Source: Rhizobium sp. Leaf306
GTDB lineage: Bacteria > Pseudomonadota > Alphaproteobacteria > Rhizobiales > Rhizobiaceae
DNA: 64,000 nucleotides
Assembly (NCBI RefSeq): GCF_001423425.1
Contig: NZ_LMNX01000003.1
Location: 591,044-655,043 of the forward strand
Reading direction: 5' to 3'
The translations under genes were made by a program, and so were the position numbers. This document shows positions 42,305 to 49,443 of the stretch, in pieces (within the stretch, counting starts at the first letter, position 1; every line of letters starts with the position of its first letter). The notes beneath the pieces were generated by a model. It saw only the letters and a program-made list of their open reading frames with translations. It was not told the DNA's origin and ran no database searches.

Positions 42305-43258
42305 TTATTTCAGCTCGACGACGCCGGCGGCAATGTCGGGCATTTCAGGAATGATCCCGCTTTTGGCGTACCACTCAGCCACGGCATTGATCTGCTTTAC
42401 GGCCGATTGCGAAACGGCTGTCGTCGGCACCGCATTGTTTTCGCCGATCTTCGCCCCGAGTTCCGCCGGTACGTTCATTTCCTTCGCCCAGATCGCCCCG
42501 GCCTCCGGCTTGTTGGCGACTGCCCAGGCGTTTTCCGCTTTGATGACATCGAAGACGAGCTGCAGCTGATCGGCCTTGTCCTTGGCGAATTCGCGGCTCG
42601 CGACAAGAACGACAGCGTTGTCGGACCTGATGGCGGCGCCATCGGCGATGACCGTGCCGTCATAGGCCTTTTCCGCGATGGTCAGGAACGGATCCCAGGT
42701 CGCCCAGGCGTCAACATGGCCCTGGCTGAAGCTTGGGCCACTGTCGCTGGGGCTGAGATAGACGCGTTCCACGCTTGCAGGATCGATGCCGTTCGTCTCC
42801 AGACCGCGCATCAGCAGATACTCTCCCGTCCCCCCGCGGTTCACGGCCACCTTCTTGCCCGCGAGGTCCCTGATGGTGGCGATGCCGGAACCCTTCGTCG
42901 CCACGATACCCTCAGAGCCTGACGCCATCTTCTGATAGGCAAAGATCACCAGCGGGATCCTGGCCGAGAGGGCTGCAATTGCCGAGGTCGAGCTGCCGGC
43001 GGTGATATCGATGCTGCCGGCGTTGAGCGCTTCGAACGCAGGTGCGGCCGCCGGGAACGGGCCCGCCCACTCGACCTTGATGCCTTTTGCGGACAGCGCC
43101 TTTTCCAACGTTCCGCGGGATTTGACGAGCGTGATGTCGTTGGGTCCCCGCAACCAACCGATCCGCACCACCTGATCGGCTGCCTGAACAGGAGGGGCAA
43201 ACACGGCGGCGGCACTGAAGAGGATGACAGCGGCAAGGAATGTACGCTTGGAAATCAT
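42305..43258 (-). CDS. SsuA-like ABC transporter substrate-binding protein
   Basis: 317 residues. Signal peptide about residues 1-26 (VQA|AD). Family of aliphatic sulfonate, taurine and related binding proteins, with VRIGWLRGPND, GSIDITAGSSTSAIAAL, GKKVAVNRGGTGEYLLMRGL and HVDAWATWDPFL. It is the last gene of the operon that contains thiXYMED and a permease and ATPase, and it probably delivers ligand to the permease at 43993. Because it is linked to thiamine salvage genes and a TPP riboswitch, its ligand may be a thiamine precursor or a sulfur-containing compound rather than an ordinary alkanesulfonate (inference). Confidence 0.85.
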   Translation of the reverse strand: MISKRTFLAAVILFSAAAVFAPPVQAADQVVRIGWLRGPNDITLVKSRGTLEKALSAKGIKVEWAGPFPAAAPAFEALNAGSIDITAGSSTSAIAALSARIPLVIFAYQKMASGSEGIVATKGSGIATIRDLAGKKVAVNRGGTGEYLLMRGLETNGIDPASVERVYLSPSDSGPSFSQGHVDAWATWDPFLTIAEKAYDGTVIADGAAIRSDNAVVLVASREFAKDKADQLQLVFDVIKAENAWAVANKPEAGAIWAKEMNVPAELGAKIGENNAVPTTAVSQSAVKQINAVAEWYAKSGIIPEMPDIAAGVVELK

Positions 43259-43291
43259 AGCTCAGTCCAATCTGCGGTTTTCACATGGAAG

Positions 43292-43996
43292 TCAGTCTTG
43301 TGTGGGGAGGACGCCGAGATCTTCCAGCAGCGCCGCTTCGATGCGGCCCGTTCTGCGGTCGTCGCGGCGGCGGGGGCGGTCGATATCGACATTGATTTCG
43401 CGGATGAAATGTCCCTGATCGAGCACCAGGATTCGGTCTGCAAGCGCCACGGCCTCCCAGACGTCGTGGGTGACGAGCAGCACCGCCGGACGATGTTTGC
43501 GCCACAGCGCGAGGACGAGCTCATGCATTCGCAACCGAGTCAGCGCGTCGAGCGAGGCAAAGGGTTCGTCCAGCAGCAGCAATTCGGGTTCACGCACGAG
43601 AGCCCGCGCAAGCGCCGATCGCTGTGCCTCGCCGCCTGAGAGCGTCAGTGGCCAGGCATCGAGCCGGTGGGACAGGCCGACTTCGTCCAGTGCCTGTGTG
43701 GCGAGCGTTCGGGCATCCGGGTGGCGCAGACCGAGCGCGACATTGTCGATCACACTTTTCCACGGAAGCAGGCGCGGTTCCTGGAAAACCACTGAACGCC
43801 GTGTGGTGAGCTGAAGCTTTTCGGCTGGAGCGGTGTCGAGACCGGCCAGAATGCGCAGCAGCGTGGTTTTTCCGGATCCGCTGCGGCCGAGCAGGGCCAC
43901 GAATTCGCCGGGCGCCGTGGTGAGGTCAATGCCGTCGAGAACCGCCGCGCCGCCAAACGAGCGGGTGAGTTGCCTGATGTCGACGAGGGGGATCAA
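43292..43996 (-). CDS. SsuB-like ABC transporter ATP-binding protein, TTG start
   Basis: 234 residues. Walker A GRSGSGKTTLL, Q-loop QEPRLLPWKS, signature LSGGEAQRSALARALV, Walker B LLLLDEPFASLD and the His switch LVTHDVWEAVALA are intact. It matches SsuB/TauB ATPases, with the LLPW motif that is typical of them. The TTG start at 43996 overlaps the permease stop, and GGAGGTG stands at ideal distance; no ATG is near. It is the only ATPase gene in this whole operon, so it may also serve the ThiXY proteins encoded upstream. Confidence 0.9.
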   Translation of the reverse strand: MIPLVDIRQLTRSFGGAAVLDGIDLTTAPGEFVALLGRSGSGKTTLLRILAGLDTAPAEKLQLTTRRSVVFQEPRLLPWKSVIDNVALGLRHPDARTLATQALDEVGLSHRLDAWPLTLSGGEAQRSALARALVREPELLLLDEPFASLDALTRLRMHELVLALWRKHRPAVLLVTHDVWEAVALADRILVLDQGHFIREINVDIDRPRRRDDRRTGRIEAALLEDLGVLPTQD

Positions 43997-44787
43997 CCGA
44001 ACACCTCCGGACGCCAGCGCAGCGCATAAGCCTCGATCATGCGTACGAGACCATCGGTCAGCAGGCCTAAGATGGCGTAGACTAGAAGGCAGACGACGAT
44101 GACATCTGTCTGCATAAAGTCGCGGGCATAGGAAATCGTGTATCCGATACCACTGGAGGCATTGATCTGTTCGCCGACGACGAGGCTAAGCCAGGCGACG
44201 CTGAGGCCGTATCGGACGCCCACGAGCAGCGAGGGCAGGGCGCCTGGAATGATAATATGGCGAATGATGCTTGTCGTGCCGAGGTCCATTGTCTGCCCCG
44301 CCTCGATCAGCTTCCTGTCAATGCCGCGAATGCCGCCGTAAAGGGTGAGGTAGATCGGAAAGATGGCGCCGAAGGCGACGAGCCCGATCTTCGGCATCTC
44401 GCCGATCCCGAACCAGAGAATGAATAGTGGCAGAAGACCCAGGAACGGCATCGCCTTCAGCATCTGGACCGGCGGGTCTATCACCGCTTCTCCGAACCGA
44501 GACAGGCCGGAGATCAGAGCCAGAACAATCCCGGCGACGAGCGCAATCGAAAAGCCTGCAAGCACCCGCAGGAACGATACGATCAGCCCGTTGATCAGTT
44601 CACCGGACGCGATGAGGCGGCTGGCTGTCGCGACGATGTCGCCCGGTCCGGCCAGAATGCGCGGCGACAGCAGTCCCGTCATGCTGGCGATCTGCCAAAT
44701 GACAAGGAGGGCAACCGGCGAGGCAAGCCGCGACGCGAACTGCGCGAGGCGTCCGGCCCTTGCAGGACCCTCGATAGCTCGGCTCAT
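43993..44787 (-). CDS. SsuC-like ABC transporter permease
   Basis: 264 residues, about six membrane segments. The EAA-type loop is AGQTMDLGTTSIIRHIIIPGA, and the family is the sulfonate/taurine/nitrate permease type (PALPSLLVGVRYGLSVAW-like segment). The start ATG at 44787 overlaps the thiD stop as ATGA, and GGTGG is six bases upstream. The ATPase begins at its end with a four-base overlap. This overlap chain ties the transporter to thiD, arguing for one transcript and one function. Confidence 0.9.
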   Translation of the reverse strand: MSRAIEGPARAGRLAQFASRLASPVALLVIWQIASMTGLLSPRILAGPGDIVATASRLIASGELINGLIVSFLRVLAGFSIALVAGIVLALISGLSRFGEAVIDPPVQMLKAMPFLGLLPLFILWFGIGEMPKIGLVAFGAIFPIYLTLYGGIRGIDRKLIEAGQTMDLGTTSIIRHIIIPGALPSLLVGVRYGLSVAWLSLVVGEQINASSGIGYTISYARDFMQTDVIVVCLLVYAILGLLTDGLVRMIEAYALRWRPEVFG

Positions 44788-45584
44788 GCTGGCCACCATT
44801 TGTGGAAGTGGTGGACCGGGCCATGCCCGCCGCCGATCGAGAGGTTTCTCCCGGCAATGAGAGCGTCCTGAAGATAGGTCTTCGCAGCTCCAACGGACTC
44901 GTGCAGCGAGAGGCCGCGGGCGAGGCCGGCGGTGATCGCCGCCGCAAGTGTGCAGCCTGTGCCATGGTCGTTTTTCGTATTGACACGGGCTGCCGAGAAC
45001 TCCGTCACGCCTGACTGGTCGAAGAGGAGATCGATGCTGTCGCAGCCGCACCCGTGACCGCCCTTCATCAGCACGGCACGGGCTCCGGCGTTGAGGATGA
45101 TCTCCGCCTGACGGGTCATGTCGGACCGGGTTTCGGCGACCGGCATGCCGGTCAGCAGTGCAGCTTCCGGCAGGTTCGGCGTCACGATCGTCGCTTTCGG
45201 CACGAGGCTGGCGATGAGGGCGGAGATCGCATCTTCGCGCAGCAGCCGATCGCCCGAGGTCGCGACCATGACGGGATCGAGGACGACGGGACCGCTAAAG
45301 TGTGTCAGCCCCCCGGCAACCGCGTGGATTGTTTCGCAGCGGGACACCATGCCGATCTTGATCGCATGGACCTCAATATCGGCGAGCACGGCGCGCATCT
45401 GCTCTCGGATCATCGTCGCCGAGATGTCTTCGACGGCGCTCACGCCCCGCGTGTTCTGGGCGGTCACGGCGGTGATGACGCTGGTCGCGAACACACCGTG
45501 TGCGGAAAATGTCTTGATATCGGCCTGAATGCCGGCACCTCCGCCACTGTCGGAGCCGGCGATTGTCATGGCAACGGATGTCAT
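44784..45584 (-). CDS. thiD: Hydroxymethylpyrimidine/phosphomethylpyrimidine kinase
   Basis: 266 residues, normal length. It phosphorylates HMP and HMP-P in thiamine biosynthesis and salvage. Seen: IAGSDSGGGAGIQADIKTFS at the start, PVVLDPVMVATSGD, AVLMKGGHG and the catalytic NDHGTGCTLAAAI. The ATG overlaps the thiE stop as ATGA, with GAGGTG upstream. The permease start overlaps the thiD end. It supplies HMP-PP to thiE. Confidence 0.95.
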   Translation of the reverse strand: MTSVAMTIAGSDSGGGAGIQADIKTFSAHGVFATSVITAVTAQNTRGVSAVEDISATMIREQMRAVLADIEVHAIKIGMVSRCETIHAVAGGLTHFSGPVVLDPVMVATSGDRLLREDAISALIASLVPKATIVTPNLPEAALLTGMPVAETRSDMTRQAEIILNAGARAVLMKGGHGCGCDSIDLLFDQSGVTEFSAARVNTKNDHGTGCTLAAAITAGLARGLSLHESVGAAKTYLQDALIAGRNLSIGGGHGPVHHFHKWWPA

Positions 45585-46240
45585 CGCGTCACCTCGCTCA
45601 GGGCATCATCGACCCTGCCCCGAAAACTGCGGCAGGCGTCTGCAGGGTCCGGTGCGCGAAAAATCGCCGAGATAACCGCGACACCGTCGGCACCCGCTTC
45701 GATCACGCTTTGCACTTGTTCGAGCCCGATGCCCGCGATCGCGCCGACGGGGAGGGCCGGATCAAGTTGTCGCAACCGTTCGCGCAGATCCCGCAAGCCT
45801 TCGAGGCCAACCGGTGGATCGGGGTTCTGTTTCGACAGGGTCTCGAACACCCCGCCGATACAGGCATAGCTGGCCTGAGCTCGTCCGGCGCGTTCCGCAT
45901 CTGCACGTGTTTTGACGGTGAGGCCGATGATGGCGTCGGGGCCAAGCAGTTGGCGTGCGATCGCGGCATCCATGTCATCAGCGCCCAGATGCACGCCGTC
46001 GGCGCCTGCAGCGAGCGCCACATCGACGCGGTCGTTGATCACAAGCGGCACGCCGGTGCCTTCAAGGGCGGCCTTGATGCTTTTGGCCATGGCGATCATC
46101 TGCCGGGTGGAGCCGGTCTTGTCGCGGTACTGGATCAGCGTCGCGCCGCTTCTCGCAGCCAGCGCCGCGAGACCGACGAGGTCGCCGACATCGGTGAGAC
46201 CAGCATCGACGATCGGGTTCAGTCGGTAATCAAATCTCAT
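45581..46240 (-). CDS. thiE: Thiamine-phosphate synthase
   Basis: 219 residues. It joins HMP-PP and thiazole phosphate to give thiamine monophosphate. Seen: IQYRDKTGSTRQM, INDRVDVALAAGADGVHLGADD and ACIGGVFETLSK-type elements of the TIM barrel. The start at 46240 is chosen because GGAAGGA stands six bases upstream; it overlaps the end of thiM by 11 bases. Together with thiM and thiD it forms a complete salvage path from HMP and hydroxyethylthiazole to thiamine phosphate. Confidence 0.93.
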   Translation of the reverse strand: MRFDYRLNPIVDAGLTDVGDLVGLAALAARSGATLIQYRDKTGSTRQMIAMAKSIKAALEGTGVPLVINDRVDVALAAGADGVHLGADDMDAAIARQLLGPDAIIGLTVKTRADAERAGRAQASYACIGGVFETLSKQNPDPPVGLEGLRDLRERLRQLDPALPVGAIAGIGLEQVQSVIEAGADGVAVISAIFRAPDPADACRSFRGRVDDALSEVTR

Positions 46241-46970
46241 GGCCGATCCTTCCGTGCAGGCTGAGTTCTTCGGGCGTGAGCGCTGACAGTGCATCCAGGA
46301 AGGCAACGGCGAAACTGCCGGGGCCGTGCGCGTGCCCGGCGGCCTGTTCGGCGGCGACGCCGGTCGTCGCTAGTGCCGCAGCAGCCGCAGCCATGGCTTC
46401 CGGTTCTACGGCCAGAAACGCTGCGATGATGCCACCTGACAGGCAACCAGTCCCGGTGACATCCGCCATCCATCGATGGCCATTCCGAACAGCGGCGGTT
46501 CGCGCGCCATCCGTCAGGCGGTCGTGAGCGCCGGTCTCGATTTTCAGTGTTTCGCCTATGTCTCCGAACAGCGCCATCTCTGCGCTGTTGCCGCGCAGCA
46601 CTGTTGGGCGGCGGGCGATCAACGTCTTTGCAAACTCCAGCCGCACGGGGGAATAGTCGCTATGCACGGGATCGAGGACCCAGGGTTTTCCGGCCTCTTT
46701 GGCGACCTCGACTGCCAGTTCGATCACCTTGCGGCGGTCTGCATCCAGCGTGCCGAGATTGACGACGAGGACATCAGCCTTGGAGACGAAACCGACGATT
46801 TCGTCCGGGGAGGAGGTCATCGAGGGGATGGCGCCGATCGCAGTGATGCCGTCAGCAACGAATTTCTGCACCACGGTGTTCATCAGGCAATGGACGCGTG
46901 GGCGCCGGGCCCGCACACGTGCCAGGAGATCGCCGGCCTGTTGCGGCGTCGGGGAATTGTTCATTGTCAT
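46230..46970 (-). CDS. thiM: Hydroxyethylthiazole kinase
   Basis: 246 residues. It phosphorylates hydroxyethylthiazole, allowing re-use of the thiazole half of thiamine. Seen: NTVVQKFVADGITAIGAIP at the N-terminus, VLDPVHSDYSPVR and the catalytic TGTGCLSGGI. The start is ATG 46970 or GTG 46973; both overlap the thiY stop, which suggests coupling. The region before it has a weak GGTG site. It is part of the thiX-thiY-thiM-thiE-thiD chain. Confidence 0.92.
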   Translation of the reverse strand: MTMNNSPTPQQAGDLLARVRARRPRVHCLMNTVVQKFVADGITAIGAIPSMTSSPDEIVGFVSKADVLVVNLGTLDADRRKVIELAVEVAKEAGKPWVLDPVHSDYSPVRLEFAKTLIARRPTVLRGNSAEMALFGDIGETLKIETGAHDRLTDGARTAAVRNGHRWMADVTGTGCLSGGIIAAFLAVEPEAMAAAAAALATTGVAAEQAAGHAHGPGSFAVAFLDALSALTPEELSLHGRIGHEI

Positions 46971-47914
46971 CACCGGATTTCGATCGCTAGATCTTCGACC
47001 GGCGGCGCCTGCGGAATGAGGCCGCTCGCGGCCATGAACTCACCGAAGCGCTGGTAGCGACCCCGATCCAGCGCTGCAGGCCGTTTGGCGAAACGCGGCA
47101 GCGTGTCGGTGAACGCCTGACGATTGAGCGGGTCGTCGAGGTTGGGATAGGCCTTGATGAACAGTTTCCAGGCATCATCGGGGTGATTGGTCAGGAAGAT
47201 TGCAGCCTTCTCGACGGCTTCGAGAAAGCGGGGCAGGCGAGGATCTGTCGCCAGCCCGTCGCGTGTGACGAAGATCAGCTCGTCATAAACGGGAACGCCG
47301 TGTTCTTCCGGAAAGAAGGAACGGCCCTCGTGCCCTTCGATCCGCATCTGCGTCAGTTCGAAGTTTCTGAAGCCGCCGAGCGTGGCGTCGACCTTGCCGC
47401 CGATCAGCGACGGTGAGAGGGCGAAATTGACGTTGATCAGTTCGACCTCGGTAAGCCCAATGCCTTCGCCCTCGAGCATGCGTTTCAGCATCGCGTCTTC
47501 GAAACCCGTGACGGAAAAGCCGACCTTCTTGCCGCGCAGGTCCTTGAGGCTCTTGATCGGGCCATCGGCGAGAACCGTTACCGTGTTCAGGGGCGTTTCG
47601 ACCAGTGTACCGAACCGCTTGAGCGGCAGGCCGGCTGCACGATCGAGATAAAGGTTCGGCTGGTAGTGGATGCCGATATCGGCCTGACCGGCGGCAACGA
47701 GGCGTGGCACCGTCGACGGGTCGGCGGGAGGCACCAGCTCGACATCGAGGCCGGCGGCTTTGAAATAGCCGTTTTCGGCGGCAATCACGAGCGGCGCATG
47801 GTCCGGGTTCGCGAACCATTCGAGCATGACGGTGAGCTTTTCTGCGGCATGCGTTGCGGATGCATTCATGCTGGCGGATATGGCAATGGCAAAGGCCAGA
47901 AACATGCGTTTCAT
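46970..47914 (-). CDS. thiY: ThiY-type ABC substrate-binding protein (HMP-precursor)
   Basis: 314 residues, NMT1/THI5-like family. Signal peptide about residues 1-23 (THA|AEK). LTVMLEWFANPDHAPLVIAA is a strong ThiY landmark, including the conserved Trp-Phe-Asn-Pro region. ThiY proteins bind formylaminopyrimidine or other HMP precursors from thiamine breakdown. It is followed directly by thiM and preceded by thiX after 16 bases. It lies in the riboswitch-controlled operon, in line with its role. Confidence 0.9.
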   Translation of the reverse strand: MKRMFLAFAIAISASMNASATHAAEKLTVMLEWFANPDHAPLVIAAENGYFKAAGLDVELVPPADPSTVPRLVAAGQADIGIHYQPNLYLDRAAGLPLKRFGTLVETPLNTVTVLADGPIKSLKDLRGKKVGFSVTGFEDAMLKRMLEGEGIGLTEVELINVNFALSPSLIGGKVDATLGGFRNFELTQMRIEGHEGRSFFPEEHGVPVYDELIFVTRDGLATDPRLPRFLEAVEKAAIFLTNHPDDAWKLFIKAYPNLDDPLNRQAFTDTLPRFAKRPAALDRGRYQRFGEFMAASGLIPQAPPVEDLAIEIR

Positions 47915-47930
47915 GGGTGGTCGTCTCTCC

Positions 47931-48695
47931 TCACGATGATAACTGTGTCTGTGGTTCGGTCTCGGTCGCCCACTGGGGGCGTCCCCTTGTGAGACGGTCG
48001 AAACCCAGGCGCAGCGCGACGCTGGTCAGGGCCAGGATGGTCATGGCTGCGAAAACGATGTCGGTCTGCATGCGGGCGTTCGCCTGAACCATGACAAAGC
48101 CGAGCCCGGCTGAAGCCCCGACCCATTCGCCGATCACGGCACCCAGCGGCGCGAGCGGCACGGCGACGCGCAGACCGGACACGAGCGCCGGCAGCGCAAG
48201 CGGTGTTCTGAGCCTCACAAGGATCTGCCAGGGCGTCGCTCTCGTCAGCGCGGCGGCTTCCAGGATCGCCGGTTCCGTCCGCCTCAGGCCATCTGCGAAG
48301 GAGGAGGCGACCGGGAAAAAGATCACGAGCGTCGTCATCATCACTTTGGACGCCATGCCGAAACCGAGCCAGAGCACCAGGATGGGCGCGAGCACGAAAA
48401 CCGGAAAGGTCTGCAGGATAAGAATGATCGGCCAGACAAGCCTGCCGGTGCGCGGAAATGCAACGACGAGAAATGCGACCGCCGCACCGAGAATGCTGCC
48501 TGCGATGAGACCTGCAAGGATTTCGCTTAGGGTGACGAGCGTGTGGTGGGCGAGGAAGCCGCTTTGACGCGCCAATGCCTGCACCACCGCGAGTGGTGAC
48601 GGCAAAAGATAGCGCGGCAGTGAAAAAACCTGAACGGCAAGCTGCCAGCTTACGAGCAGCAGAAAAAGCCCGAGGGCTGCGAACCGGGAGTGCAT
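47931..48695 (-). CDS. thiX: ThiX-type ABC permease
   Basis: 254 residues, about six membrane segments with the EAA-like loop LEAAALTRATPWQILVRLRT; NitT/TauT superfamily. It should transport the ligand of ThiY. No thiZ ATPase follows, so an ATPase must come from elsewhere, probably the SsuB-like gene at 43292. The ATG at 48695 has no Shine-Dalgarno (GGCACTGAC), but a 22-codon upstream ORF ends one base before it, which suggests translational coupling. It is the first full-length gene after the TPP riboswitch. Confidence 0.88.
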   Translation of the reverse strand: MHSRFAALGLFLLLVSWQLAVQVFSLPRYLLPSPLAVVQALARQSGFLAHHTLVTLSEILAGLIAGSILGAAVAFLVVAFPRTGRLVWPIILILQTFPVFVLAPILVLWLGFGMASKVMMTTLVIFFPVASSFADGLRRTEPAILEAAALTRATPWQILVRLRTPLALPALVSGLRVAVPLAPLGAVIGEWVGASAGLGFVMVQANARMQTDIVFAAMTILALTSVALRLGFDRLTRGRPQWATETEPQTQLSS

Positions 48696-48696
48696 G

Positions 48697-48765
48697 TCAG
48701 TGCCGCGGCGTGAAACCGTCGAACCGCATTCGTCCTATATGGGAATCTCTCGAGAGCGTAAGCAT
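48697..48765 (-). CDS. Leader peptide ORF (22 aa) upstream of thiX
   Basis: MLTLSRDSHIGRMRFDGFTPRH, then TGA, C, ATG of thiX. AGGAG lies seven bases before its ATG, a much stronger ribosome site than that of thiX itself. It lies 75 bases downstream of the TPP riboswitch. The arrangement fits a leader whose translation loads ribosomes onto thiX, so the riboswitch may act by masking this Shine-Dalgarno. It could also be a chance ORF; the sequence has no recognised motif. Confidence 0.5.
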   Translation of the reverse strand: MLTLSRDSHIGRMRFDGFTPRH

Positions 48766-48840
48766 GGCTGATCTCCTGACCTTGACATCATGGAGATCCA
48801 GGCGAGCGGAGAATAAGAAAGAGGTGCGGTATTGCGCCGT

Positions 48841-48926
48841 TTCCGTTCCTACGCCGGTATGACCCGGATCAGGTTCAAGGGTCCGGCTCACCGCCATCTC
48901 AGCACCGTTCGATGCTCCCCTCGGAA
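48841..48926 (-). ncRNA. TPP riboswitch (THI-box)
   Basis: Read on the minus strand the element contains GGGGAGC, GCTGAGA, GAACCTGATCCGGGT, and CATACCGGCGTAGGAA, the conserved core of TPP-sensing RNAs. A P1 helix TTCCG/CGGAA closes the ends. It lies 146 bases before thiX. With TPP bound it should lower expression of the thiXYMED operon. In the sequence after it I see no clear T-run terminator, so translation control is more likely than transcription termination. Confidence 0.95.
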
Positions 48927-49091
48927 TGACGCCAAGGTTGGACAAAGAAACGGCCTTTGTCAATCGCTTGCGATCGCTGTCCGGCAGAGCCTGCGCGGCG
49001 AGCTGACAAAAATTTTATTGTATGTCATCCGCCTCCCGGAAACCCGGGGCCCGTCCGCTGGTTATGTCTTCGCAACTTAGGAGGAGCAACC

Positions 49092-49337
49092 ATGACCGAT
49101 AGAGAACAGGAACAGCGCGAACGGGCCTACAGACTGTGGGAGGAAGAAGGCCGTCCTGAAGGGTCCCATGACGATCACTGGAAGCGTTCCGAGCATCCAG
49201 CCGACATGTCGGATCAGGAAAGCGACGATGTGACCAAGGTCAACCAGCAGGCTGATGCCGCGTTTGGTGGAGAGAACGATGCAGCGGCCGACGATGCCGC
49301 CACAATCCGGCCTCCGTCGTCAGTCGCGCCGGACTGA
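49092..49337 (+). CDS. DUF2934 family protein (81 aa)
   Basis: 81 residues, starting MTDREQEQRERAYRLWEEEG with RPEGSHDDHWKRSE, the DUF2934 signature of many alphaproteobacteria. No signal peptide or membrane segment, and the C-terminal half is acidic and disordered. The ATG is preceded by AGGAGG. A degenerate EcfG-like pattern (GGAAA, 17 bases, GGTT) ends near 49060, which is too weak to annotate alone. DUF2934 genes are often co-regulated with stress genes, so a protective role is plausible. Stop codon lies inside a strong hairpin. Confidence 0.85.
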   Translation: MTDREQEQRERAYRLWEEEGRPEGSHDDHWKRSEHPADMSDQESDDVTKVNQQADAAFGGENDAAADDAATIRPPSSVAPD

Positions 49338-49342
49338 CGACG
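49315..49342 (+). other. Hairpin overlapping the DUF2934 stop codon
   Basis: CGTCGTCAGTC pairs with GACTGACGACG (11 bp, loop GCGCCG) and contains the TGA stop. No T-run follows, so it is not a classical terminator; it may stabilise the message end. Confidence 0.5.
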
Positions 49343-49443
49343 ACCAGCGGCAGTCTGGATAGGTATCAGACCTGCCCTGCACGAAAGGGCTTGGCACAAC
49401 ACCTCGAAATATCGGCTGCCGATAGTTCGGCCGTCGACACACT

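Noticed and set aside
48697..48963. Minus-strand frame of 88 codons spanning the whole TPP riboswitch
   Set aside because: Its first two thirds lie within the riboswitch; only the last 22 codons have a ribosome site and are listed separately.
49030..49065. EcfG-like promoter before DUF2934 gene
   Set aside because: The -35 is GGAAA rather than GGAAC, so the match is too weak to annotate.
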